Shown here in pieces: positions 20,644-32,400 of a DNA stretch of 64,000 nt (position 1 is its first letter; each line of letters opens with the position of its first letter). The DNA lies in the NCBI GenBank assembly GCA_030762895.1, contig JAUPTC010000148.1, forward strand, positions 23,476 through 87,475, in the 5' to 3' direction. Source of the stretch: Sophora flavescens (taxonomy: Eukaryota > Streptophyta > Magnoliopsida > Fabales > Fabaceae). The position numbers and the translations under genes were made by a program. Below the pieces are notes generated by a model. That model was not told the DNA's origin and did no database searches. It saw only the letters and a list, made by a program, of their open reading frames with translations.

Positions 20644-21463
20644 TGATGCAAACCAAGGATGATGTCCAATTTGAGGCCAAATTAATATTTTTGATGAAAA
20701 TTTTATTTTCATTGTGGTGAACCCGTATGCTTGATTTGGTCATATCTTGAGCTATGAATCTCCGATTGATGCATTCTTTAGTGAGTTGGAAAGCTTAGGG
20801 AATTATCTACAAATCATATCTCAGGCCTCTTGACCAAATTCGGCTTCTATCATGGTGAAAAAGGGCTGCAAGTTTAATACGAATTCTTGGACCTTAAATG
20901 AGTTATATGGTAATTGGGCTACACTAAGCTTGATGAATGAGCAAGGTCCATTATGAATGGTGGCTGGCACGTTTTTGGAACTTAAAAAGGAGAGCAACCT
21001 TTGGCTTGCATGCCTAGGTAACTCCTTTAGAAGTTATGGAACCACTTTTATTATTTTCTTAAGTAGGATAGTTATGTTCTTTTAATAACCACTTAGTGGA
21101 GAGTTATGTCTAGTTATTAGGAGTTTATGTCATCTTATGATGACCTTTGGTTTTTATTTACCTATGCTATATGTACACACCTATTACATGATGAATGATA
21201 ACTTTGAGTTCATTTTGGATTGATTCCAATTGTGAGAGTGTTTTCTCTCTTGGGTTCTTCATTGAGCCAACCCTTGTTCTTATCAAGAATCCAAGATTCT
21301 TGTGGCGAACCTCACATTGGCTTATCAAATCCCCTTGGATTTGTGGCGCCTACCTCCCATTTCTCATCTTATCCAATTTTGTATTTCATCTTCTTCTACA
21401 ATTTTGTTTGGTCACTCAAGGATAGATCCGAAAATATATATGTTCCTTGTTAGGATCATATCA
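20644..21463 (+). repeat. LTR-B copy 4
   Basis: Duplicate of copy 2, followed by TTAA at 21464-21467. Confidence 0.9.
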
Positions 21464-21467
21464 TTAA

Positions 21468-22287
21468 TGATGCAAACCAAGGATGATGTCCAATTTGAGG
21501 CCAAATTAATATTTTTGATGAAAATTTTATTTTCATTGTGGTGAACCCGTATGCTTGATTTGGTCATATCTTGAGCTACGAATCTCCGATTGATGCATTC
21601 TTTAGTGAGTTGGAAAGCTTAGGGAATTATCTACAAATCATATCTCAGGCCTCTTGACCAAATTCGGCTTCTATCATGGTGAAAAAGGGCAGCAAGTTTA
21701 ATACGAATTCTTGGACCTTAAATGAGTTATATGTTAATTGGGCTACACTAAGCTTGATGAATGAGCAAGGCCCATTATGAATGGTGGCTGGCACGTTTTT
21801 GGAACTTAAAAAGGAGAGCAACCTTTGGCTTGCATGCCTAGGTAACTCCTTTAGAAGTTATGGAACCACTTTTATTATTTTCTTAAGTAGGATAGTTATG
21901 TTCTTTTAATAACCACTTAGTGGAGAGTTATGTCTAGTTATTAGGAGTTTATGTCATCTTATGATGACCTTTGGTTTTTATTTACCTATGCTATATGTAC
22001 ACACCTATTACATGATGAATGATAACTTTGAGTTCATTTTGGATTGATTCCAATTGTGAGAGTGTTTTCTCTCTTGGGTTCTTCATTGAGCCAACCCTTG
22101 TTCTTATCAAGAATCCAAGATTCTTGTGGCGAACCTCACATTGGCTTATCAAATCCCCTTGGATTTGTGGCGCCTACCTCCCATTTCTCATCTTATCCAA
22201 TTTTGTATTTCATCTTCTTCTATAATTTTGTTTGGTCACTCAAGGATAGATCCGAAATTATACATGTTCCTTTTTAGGATCATATCA
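21468..22287 (+). repeat. LTR-B copy 5
   Basis: 820 bp, followed by TTAA at 22288-22291. Confidence 0.9.
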
Positions 22288-22291
22288 TTAA

Positions 22292-23111
22292 TGATGCAAA
22301 CCAAGGATGATGTCCAATTTGAGGCCAAATTAATATTTTTGATGAAAATTTTATTTTCATTGTGGTGAACCCGTATGCTTGATTTGGTCATATCTTGAGC
22401 TACGAATCTCCGATTGATGCATTCTTTAGTGAGTTGGAAAGCTTAGGGAATTATCTACAAATCATATCTCAGGCCTCTTGACCAAATTCGGCTTCTATCA
22501 TGGTGAAAAAGGGCTGCAAGTTTAATACGAATTCTTGGACCTTAAATGAGTTATATGTTAATTGGGCTACACTAAGCTTGATGAATGAGCAAGGCCCATT
22601 ATGAATGGTGGCTGGCACGTTTTTGGAACTTAAAAAGGAGAGCAACCTTTGGCTTGCATGCCTAGGTAACTCCTTTAGAAGTTATGGAACCACTTTTATT
22701 ATTTTCTTAAGTAGGATAGTTATGTTCTTTTAATAACCACTTAGTGGAGAGTTATGTCTAGTTATTAGGAGTTTATGTCATCTTATGATGACCTTTGGTT
22801 TTTATTTACCTATGCTATATGTACACACCTATTACATGATGAATGATAACTTTGAGTTCATTTTGGATTGATTCCAATTGTGAGAGTGTTTTCTCTCTTG
22901 GGTTCTTCATTGAGCCAACCCTTGTTCTTATCAAGAATCCAAGATTCTTGTGGCGAACCTCACATTGGCTTATCAAATCCCCTTGGATTTGTGGCGCCTA
23001 CCTCCCATTTCTCATCTTATCCAATTTTGTATTTCATCTTCTTCTATAATTTTGTTTGGTCACTCAAGGATAGATCCGAAATTATACATGTTCCTTTTTA
23101 GGATCATATCA
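22292..23111 (+). repeat. LTR-B copy 6
   Basis: 820 bp. It ends ATCATATCA and meets satellite at TTAACCC, giving the right half of the TTAAC target duplication. Confidence 0.9.
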
Positions 23112-24027
23112 TTAACCCATGACCCTCGCATCATGATCCCATGGTTAACCCTTGACCCTGACACCATGATCCCATGGTTAACCAACGACCCTCACACCCT
23201 GATCCCATGGTTAACCTATGACCCTCATGCCATGATCGCTTGGTTAACGATGATCATCATGACATGATCCCATAGTTAACTAATGACCTTCACGCCATTA
23301 TCCCATAGTTAACCCATGTCCCTCACGCCATGATCCCTTGGTTAACCGATGAACCTCACGCCATGTTCCCATGGGTAACCATTAACCCTCACGCCATGTT
23401 CCCATGGTTAACCCTTGCTTTCACACCATGATCCTATGGTTGACCCATGACCCTCACTCCATGATCCAATGGTTAACCCATGACCTTCACGCCATGATCC
23501 ATTGGTTAACATATGACCCTCTTGCCATGATCCCATGCTTAACCCATGACCCTCATGCCATGATCCCATGGTTAATCCATGACGCTCATGCCATGATTCC
23601 ATGGTTAACCCATGAACCTCGCTCCATGATCCAATGGTTAACCCATGACCCTCGCGCCATTATCACATGGTTAACCCATGACCCTCACGCCCTGATCCCT
23701 TGGTTAACCCATGACCCTCACGCCATGATCCCATGATTAACCGATGACCTCACGCCATGATCCCGTGGTTAACCCTTGATGATCCAATGGTTAACCCATG
23801 AACCATATGCTATGTTCCCGTGGTTAACCAATGACCCTTAATCCATGATCCCATGGTTAACCCATGACCCTCATTCCAAAATCACATAGTTAACCCATGA
23901 CCCACTTACCATGATCCCATGGTACCCAAGACCGTCACGACATGATCCTATGGTTAACCCATGACCCTCATGCCATGATCCCATGATTAACACATGACCC
24001 CCACGCCATGATCCCATGGTTAACCCA
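23112..24027. repeat. 33-bp satellite, block between LTR-B complex and element C
   Basis: About 28 units. 23113-~23960 has a close duplicate at ~26795-27640 (offset about 3682 bp), on the other side of element C. Confidence 0.95.
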
Positions 24028-24687
24028 TGATGCAAACCAATTTATTTTAATTCAATAAAAACTAATTTATTTTAATTCAATAAAAGTCTAATAAATTTTG
24101 GACGGTGCACATGTTAATTATGCTTGTGTGGACGGTGCACATGTTAATTATGCTTGTGTGGACGGTGCACAGGTTAATTATGCTTGTGTGGACGGTGCAC
24201 ATGTTAATTGGGAGGGCAACCTTTGGCTTGCATGCCTATAAAACTCCTTTTTAGTCATGAACCACTTTTATTATCCACTTAGTTTTCATTAGTTGTTTTA
24301 ATTAGTCACTTAGTGGATTAATTATTGTTTTATGGGGAATTAGTCACATTAAGATGACGATTTTGTAAGCATATTCTATGCACCCCATTTTCCTATATGT
24401 ATGCATCTAGAACATGAATAAAAAAAAACTTTGATGTTCAATTTGGTTTTTACCAATTGTGAGAGTGTTCTCTCTTGGGTTCTTCATTGAACCACCCTTG
24501 TTCTTATCAAGAATCCAAGATTCTTGTGGCGAACCTCACCTTGGCTTATCAAATCCACTTGGATTTGTGGCGCCTACCTCCCATTTCTCATCTTATCCAA
24601 TTTTGTATTTCATCTTCTTCTATAATTTTTGTTGTCACTAAAGGATAGATCCGAAAATTTACATGATATTTTTTTTGGATCATATCA
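24028..24687 (+). repeat. 5' LTR of element C (660 bp)
   Basis: TGATGCAAACC...CATATCA. It contains four direct 30-bp repeats of GACGGTGCACATGTTAATTA plus TGCTTGTGTG at 24101-24210. Hairpin stems CAAGAATC/GATTCTTG and CAAATCC/GGATTTG are present. Confidence 0.92.
24101..24210 (+). repeat. 30-bp direct repeats in LTR-C
   Basis: Units start at 24101, 24131, 24161 and 24191. Matching arrays are at 25826-25937 (other LTR of element C) and, inverted with five units, at 40168-40306 in LTR-F. Such LTR minisatellites may carry enhancer activity, but that is inference. Confidence 0.85.
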
Positions 24688-24788
24688 TTTGGTATCTAGA
24701 GCCATCCTTCCTAGAGTGACTTTTTGATTTTGTTCTTCGATTTTTTTTTCAAAAAAAAATAAAAAAATTCTTCTTCCCATCACATATC

Positions 24789-25328
24789 ATGTCAACACTA
24801 TTCCTTGAAATGGAGAGATTTCAAAGAGGCATGGAGAAGCTCACTGTGACTCTTGACAAGCTAGTAGAAATAAAAAGGAGGAGGCATGGAGGAAGGAGAT
24901 ATGGGGGATGCGATAGAGAAATTGAAAAGGAGAATAAAGAGTGCGAAAAAAGGAAGAGAAAAGAGGAGAGAATGAGAAAAGAAATTTATGAAAATGAAGC
25001 ATGTTGGAAGAAAATGGTTGAAGAAAAGATGAGAGCAAAAAAAGAAAGTGAGTTGAAAGAAACAAACTTGAATGCTTGTTTTGATGCTATTACTAATTCT
25101 TTGCCTAGTTGTGTTGATTCTCTTTTGAAGGAAGTTGAGTGTGTTCCTCCAAAGGAAGCTTGCAAGACATTCATTGAAATTGAAGATGTCATTCCAAAGG
25201 AATCTTGCAAGCCATTCAAGGAAATTGAAAATGAAATTCCCAAGGAAGAATCAAAAGTATCAATTGGAGTTGAATTGCAAGAGGAAAATAAAGAGATGAA
25301 GACAACAAGAGAATGGCTTCCCCCCTAG
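24789..25328 (+). CDS. Charged coiled-coil ORF of element C (179 aa)
   Basis: ATG at 24789 begins MSTLFLEMERFQRGMEKLTV. Residues ~20-85 are Arg/Lys/Glu-rich with coiled-coil character. Residues ~90-165 contain three imperfect repeats around PKEACKTFIEIED, PKESCKPFKEIEN and PKEESK, derived from the pre-RT linker (KEVPHG in complete elements). It stops in the middle of the internal region. The rest of the original frame, 25484-25696, ends EVPHGFKRVVFEPGG: pre-RT linker joined to integrase C-terminus. No known catalytic motif. Confidence 0.55.
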   Translation: MSTLFLEMERFQRGMEKLTVTLDKLVEIKRRRHGGRRYGGCDREIEKENKECEKRKRKEERMRKEIYENEACWKKMVEEKMRAKKESELKETNLNACFDAITNSLPSCVDSLLKEVECVPPKEACKTFIEIEDVIPKESCKPFKEIENEIPKEESKVSIGVELQEENKEMKTTREWLPP

Positions 25329-25752
25329 AGCCGAAAATAAGTCCTCAAATCCACTTGGGAAGTCATGGCAATCTATTACTATAGTACCTTCTTCTAGATT
25401 AGCTTGTGGATACAAATGTTGGGATTCTTCTACTTTGGTTCATTTATCTAACATTTCTCCCCTAGGTCTCAAAGAAAAGAATTGTGAAGGCCAAACGACA
25501 AAAAGCAAAGAGCAACAAAGAAAAGAATGAGGCAAAGGTTGAAAAAGAAATGGAGAGTCTCGTTATAAAAGAAATCAAGGTGTTGTTCCTATCTTTGCCT
25601 AGAGGTGATGATTCTATTTTGAAGGAAGTTGAAGAAGTAATTCCAAGAGAAGTGCCCCATGGATTCAAAAGAGTTGTGTTTGAACCTGGAGGATGAAGAC
25701 GATTCTCAAAGGCAATAAATTCAAGGTCGAATTCTCTTCAAGAGGGAGGGAA
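25329..25752 (+). pseudogene. Downstream internal region of element C
   Basis: Holds a broken continuation of the linker, open at 25484-25696 and ending PHGFKRVVFEPGG then stop, the same joint as in element E. The polypurine tract follows. Nothing else recognised. Confidence 0.6.
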
Positions 25753-26413
25753 TGATGCAAACCAATTTATTTTAATTCAATAAAAACTAATTTATTTTAA
25801 TTCAATAAAAGTCTAATAAATTTTGGACGGTGCACATGTTAATTATGCTTGTGTGGATGGTGCACATGTTAATTATGCTTGTGTTGACGGTGCACAGGAG
25901 TTAATTATGCTTGTGTGGACGGTGCACATGTTAATTGGGAGGGCAACCTTTGGCTTGCATGCCTAGGAAACTCCTTTTTAGTCATGAACCACTTTTATTA
26001 TCCACTTAGTTTTCATTGGTTGTTTTAATTAGTCACTTAGTGGATTAATTATTGTTTTAGGGGAATTAGTCACATTAAGATGACGATTTTGTAAGCATAT
26101 TCTATGCACCCCATTTTCCTATATGTATGCATCTAGAACATGAATAAAAAAAAAACTTTGATGTTCAATTTGGTTTTTACCAATTGTGAGAGTGTTCTCT
26201 CTTGGGTTCTTCATTGAACCACCCTTGTTCTTATCAAGAATCCAAGATTCTTGTGGCGAACCTCACCTTGGCTTATCAAATCCACTTGGATTTGTGGCGC
26301 CTACCTCCCATTTCTCATCTTATCCAATTTTATATTTCATCTTCTTCTATAATTTTTGTTGTCACTAAAGGATAGATCCGAAAATTTACATGATTTTTTT
26401 TTGGATCATATCA
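25753..26413 (+). repeat. 3' LTR of element C (661 bp)
   Basis: Pair of 24028-24687 with several substitutions, some in the 30-bp repeats (for example GATGG for GACGG). Confidence 0.92.
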
Positions 26414-29400
26414 ACCCATGACCCTCTCGTCATGATACCATGGTTAACCCAGTACCCTGATGAAATGTTCTCAAGGTTAACCCATGTTCCCAAGGTTAAC
26501 CCATGACCCCCACGGCATGATCCCATGGTTAACCAATGACCCACATGCCATGATCCCTTGATTAACCCATAACCCAGTTACCATGATTACATGGTTAACA
26601 CATGACCCACTCGCCATGATCGCATGGTTAACCCTTGACCCTCACGCCATGATCCCATGGTTAACCCATTCCCCTCACGCCATGTTCCCATGGTTAACCA
26701 TTGACCCTCACACCGTGATCCCACGGTTAACCCTTGACCCTCACGCCTTGTTCCCATGGTTAACCTTTGACCCTCACACCATGATCCTATGGTTAACCCA
26801 TGACCCTCGCATCATGATCCCATGGTTAACCCTTGACCCTGACACCATGATCCCATGGTTAACCAACGACCCTCACACCCTGATCCCATGGTTAACCTAT
26901 GACCTTCATACCATGATCGCTTGGTTAACGCATGATCATCATGACATGATCCCATAGTTAACTAATGACCTTCACGCCATTATCCCATAGTTAACCCATG
27001 TCCCTCACGCCATGATCCCTTGGTTAACCGATGAACGTCACGCCATGGTCCCATGGGTAACCATTAACCCTCACGCCATGTTCCCATGGTTAACCCTTGC
27101 TTTCACACCATGATCCTATGGTTAACCCATGACCCTCACACCGTGATCCAATGGTTAACCCATGACCCTCACGCCATGATCCATTGGTTAACATATGACC
27201 CTCTTTTCAAGATCCCATGCTTAACCCATGACCCTCACGCCATGATCCCATGGTTAATCCATGACCCTCAGACCATGATTCCATGGTTAACCCATGACCC
27301 TCACTCCATGATCCAATGGTTAACCCATGACCCTCACGCCATTATCACATGGTTAACCCATGACCCTCAAGCCCTGATCCCTTGGTTAACCCATGACCCT
27401 CACGCCATGATCCCATGATTAACCCATGACCCTCACGCCATGATCCCGTGGTTAACCCATGATGATCCAATGGTTAACCCATGAACCATATGCTATGTTC
27501 CCGTGGTTAACAAATGACCCTCAATCCATGATCCCATGGTTAACCCATGACCCTCATTCCATAATCCCATAGTTAACCCATGACCCACTTACCATGATCC
27601 GATGGTTAACCCAAGACCGTCATGACATGATCCTATGGTTAACCCATGACCCTCATGCCATGATCCCATGATTAACACATGACCCCCATGCCATGATCCC
27701 AAGGTTAACCCATGACCCTCTCGTCATGATACCATGGTTAACCCAGTACCCTGATGAAATGTTCCCAAGGTTAACCCATGACCCCCACGGCATGATCTCA
27801 TTTAACCCATGACCCTCAAACTATGATCCCATGGTTAACCTATGACCCTCATTCCATGATCCCATGGTTAACCAATGACCCACTTACCACGATCCCATGG
27901 TTAACCCATGGCCCTCACGACATGATCCTATGGTTAACCCATGACCCTCATGCCATAATCCCTTGATTAACCAATGACCCTCATGCCATGATCCCTTAGT
28001 TGACCCATGACCCTCTCGTCATGATACCATGGTTAACCCAGTACCCTGATGAAATGTTCCCAAGGTTAACCCATGACCCTCAAGCCATGATCTCATGGTT
28101 AACCTATGACCCTCATTCCATGATCCCACCGCTAACCCATTACCCACTTGCCATGATTCCATGGTTAACACATGACCCTCTCGCCATGATCACATGGTTA
28201 ACCCATGACACTCACGCCATGATACCATGGTTAACCCATTAACCTCACACCATGATCCCATGGTTAACAAATGACCCTCACTCCATGATCCAACGGTTAA
28301 CCAATGATCCTCACGCCGTGATCCCATGGTTATCCGTTGAACCTCACGCCATGATCCCTTGGTTAACCCATGACCATCACCCCATGATCCCATGGTTAAC
28401 CCGTGACCCTCATGCCATGATCCCACATGGTTAACCAATGACCCTGTTGCCATGATCCCATGGTTAACCCATGACCCTCACGCCACGATCCATTGGTTAA
28501 TCCATGACCGACACAGCAAGATCCAATGGTTAACCAATGACCCACATGCCATGATCCCTTGATTAACCCATAACCCGATTACCATGATTACATGGTTAAC
28601 ACATGACCCACTCGCCATGATCGCATGGTTAACCCTTGACCCTCACGCCATGATCCCGTGGTTAACCCATTCCCCTCACGCCATGTTCCCATGGTTAACC
28701 ATTGACCCTCACGCCATGATCCCACGGTTAACCCTTGACCCTCTCGCCTTGTTCCTATGGTACACCATGATCCCATGGTTAACCCATGACCCTCACACCA
28801 TGATCCCATGGTTAACCCATGACCCTCACTCCATGATCCAATGGTTAACCCATGACCCTCACACCATGATCCTATGGTTAACCCATGACCCTCGCACCAT
28901 GATCCCATGGTTAACCCTTGACCCTCACACCATGATCCCATGGTTAACCCATGACACTCACGCCGTGATCCCAAGGTTAACGCATGACCGTCAAGCCATG
29001 AACCTAGTGTAACCCATGACCTTCACGCCGTGATCCCATGGTTAACCCATGACCCTCATGCCATGCTCCCATGGTTAACTTATGACCCTGATGCCATGAT
29101 CCCATGGTTAACCCGTGACCCTCAGGCCATGATACCACATGGTTAATCCGTGACCCTCATGCCATGATCACGTTGCTAACCAATGACCCTTTGGCCATAA
29201 TCCCATTGTTAGCCCACGACCTTCACGCCATGATCCCATGGTTAACGCATGACCATCACGCCGTGATCCCATAGTTAACTCATGACCTTCACGCATGGTC
29301 CCATTGTTAACCCATGAACCTCATGCCATAATCCTATGGTTAACCGATGACCCTCACGCCGTGTTCCCATGGTTAACCATTGACCCTAATGCCATGATCC

Positions 29401-32400
29401 CATGGTTAACCCTTGACTTTCACACCATGAACCCATGGTTAACCCATGACCCTCACTCCATGATCCAATGGTTAACCCATGACCCTCACGGCATGATCCC
29501 ATGGTTAACACATGACCCTCATACCATGATCCTATGGTTAACCCATGACCCTCATGCCATGATCCCATGGTTAACCCATGACCCTCACGCCACGATGCCA
29601 TGGTTAACCCATGACCCCATGACCCACAATCCATGATCCAATGGTTAACCCATGACCCTCACACCATGATCCTATGGTTAACCCATGACCCTCGTACCAT
29701 GATCCCATGGTTAACCCTTGACCCTCACACCATGATCCCATGGTTAACTAACGACCCTCACACCATGATCCCAAGGTTAACCCATGACCCTCTTGCCATG
29801 ATCGCTTGGTTAACGCATGATCATCACGACATGATACCATAGTTAACTAATGACCTTCACGCCATTATCCCATAGTTAACCCATGACCCTCATGCAGTGA
29901 TACCTTGGTTAACCAATGAACCTCATGCCATGTTCCCATGGGTAACCACTAACCCTCACGCCATGATCCCATGGTTAGCCCTTGACTTTCTCACCATGAT
30001 CCAATGGTTAACCCATGACCCTCACTCCATGATCCAATGGTTAACCCATGACCCTCACGTCATGATCCATTGGTTAACATATGACCCTCTTGCCATGATC
30101 CCATGCTTAACCCATTACCCTCACGCCATGATCCCATGGTTAATCCATGACCCTCACGCCACGATTCCATGGTTAACCCATGACCCTCACACCATGATCC
30201 AATGGTTATCCCATGACCCTCACGCCATTATCCCATCGTTAACCCATGACCCTCACGCCATGATCCCGTGGTTAACCCATGATCCTAACGCCATGATCCA
30301 ATGGTTAACCCATGACCATATGCTATGTTCCCGTGGTTAACCAATGACCCTCAATCCATGATCCCTGTGTTAACCCATGACCCTCATTACATAATCCCAT
30401 AGTTAACCCATGACCCACTAACCATGATCCCATGGTTAACCCAAGACCGTCACGACATGATCCTATGGTTAAGCCATGACCCTCATGCCTTGATCCCATG
30501 ATTAACACATGATCCCCACGCCATGATCCCATGGTTAACCCATGACCATCTCGTCATGATACCATGGTTAACCCAGTACCCTGATGAAATGTTCCCAAGG
30601 TTAACCCATGTTCCCAAGGTTAACCTCTGACCCCCACGCCATGATCCCATGGTTAACCCATGACCCTCAAGCTATGATCCCATGGTTAACCTATGACCCT
30701 CATTCCATGATCCCATGGTTAACCAATGACCCACTTACCACGATCCCATGGTTAACCCATGGCCCTCACGACATGATCCTATGGTTAACCCATGACCCAC
30801 ATGCCGAAATCCCATGATTAACCAATGACCCTCATGCCAGGATCCCTTGGTTGACCCATGACCCTCTCGTCATGACACCATGGTTAACCCAATACCCTGA
30901 TGAAATGTTCCCAAGTTAACCAATGACCCTCAAGTCATGATCTCATGGTTAACTTATGACCCTCATTCCATGATCCCACCGCTAACCCATTACCCTCATG
31001 CCATGATCCCATGATTAACACATGACCCCCACGCCATGATCCCATGGTTAACCCATGACCCTCTCGTCATGATACCATGGTTAACCCAATACCCTAATGA
31101 AATGTTCCCAAGGTTAACCCATGTTCCCAAGGTTAACCTCTGACCCCCACGCCATGATCCCATGGTTAACCCATGACCCTCAAGCTATGATCCCATGGTT
31201 AACCTATGACCCTCATTCCATGATCCCATGGTTAACCAATGACCCACTTACCACGATCCCATGGTTAACCCATGGTCCTCACGACATGAACCTATGGTTA
31301 ACCCATGACCCACATGCCATAATCCCATGATTAACCAATGACCCTCATGCCAGGATCCCTTGGTTGACCCATGACCCTCTCGTCATGATACCATGGTTAA
31401 CCCAGTACCCTGATGAAATGTTCCCAAGGTTAACCAATGACTCTCAAGCCATGATCTCATGGTTAACTTATGACCCTCATTCCATGATCCCACCGCTAAC
31501 CCATTACCCACTTGCCCTGATTCCATGGTTAACACATGACCCTCTTGCAACGATCACATGGTTAACCCATGACACTCACGCCATGATACCATGGTTAACC
31601 AATGACCCTCACTCCATGATCCAACGGTTAACCAATGATCCTCACGCCATAATCCCATGGTTATCCTTTGAACCTCACGCCATGGTCCCTTGGTTAACCC
31701 ATGACCAACACCCCATTATCCCATGGTTAACCCGTGACCCACATGCCATGATCCCACATGGTTAACCAATGACCCACTTGCCATGATCCCATGGTTAACC
31801 CATGACCCTCACGCCATGATCCCTTGGTTAATCCATGACCGACACGGCAAGATCAAATGGTTAACCAATAACCCACATGCCATGATCCCTTGATTAACCC
31901 ATAACCCAGTTACCATGATTACATGGTTAACACATGACCCACTTTGCATGATCGCATGGTTAACCCTTGACCCTCACGCTGTGATCCCATGGTTAACCCA
32001 TTCCCCTCACTCCATGTTCCCATGGTTAACCATTGACCCTCACGCCATGATCCCACGGCTAACCCTTGACCCTCACGCCTTGTTCCCATGGTTAACCTTT
32101 GACCCTCAAACCATGATCCCATGGTTAGCCCATGAACCTCACGCCTTGATCGTATGGTAAACGCATGACCCTCACGCCATGATCCCATGGTTAACTCCGT
32201 GACCCTCACACCAAGATCACATGGTTAACCCATGACCCTCGTGCCATGATCCCATGATTTACCATTGACCCTCATGCCATGATCCCACGGTTGACCCATT
32301 ACCCTCTCGTCATCATGCCATGGTTAACCTGCTACCATCACGCCATGATCCTATGGTTAACCTATGACCCTCATTCCATGATCTCACGGCTAACCCATGA

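Larger units (their letters stand above)
14260..23111 (+). mobile_element. LTR-B/A complex inserted in the satellite (target duplication TTAAC)
   Basis: The outer ends are LTR-B ends and are flanked by TTAAC at 14255-14259 and 23112-23116. Inside are six LTR-B copies, two coiled-coil internal regions, two LTR-A copies and two short satellite pieces. 14260-17863 and 17864-21467 are a 3604-bp tandem duplication; two more LTR-B copies follow at 824-bp spacing. The simplest reading is one insertion at TTAAC followed by recombination with an array-A type element and repeated unequal exchange. Confidence 0.85.
24028..26413 (+). mobile_element. Element C: complete 2386-bp non-autonomous LTR element
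   Basis: LTRs 24028-24687 and 25753-26413 flank a 1065-bp internal region. Target duplication ACCCA at 24023-24027 and 26414-26418, inside the satellite. Primer site TGGTATCTAGAGCC at 24690-24703 and polypurine tract AAGAGGGAGGGAA ending at 25752. It encodes no gag domain or enzyme. Confidence 0.93.

Noticed and set aside
23112..24027. Telomere-like repeat
   Set aside because: The CCCTCA/CCCTAA-like pieces are part of a 33-bp unit and never form tandem TTTAGGG.
24028..26413. Terminal-repeat DNA transposon
   Set aside because: The ends are direct LTRs with TG...CA, a primer site and a polypurine tract; there are no terminal inverted repeats beyond TGAT/ATCA.
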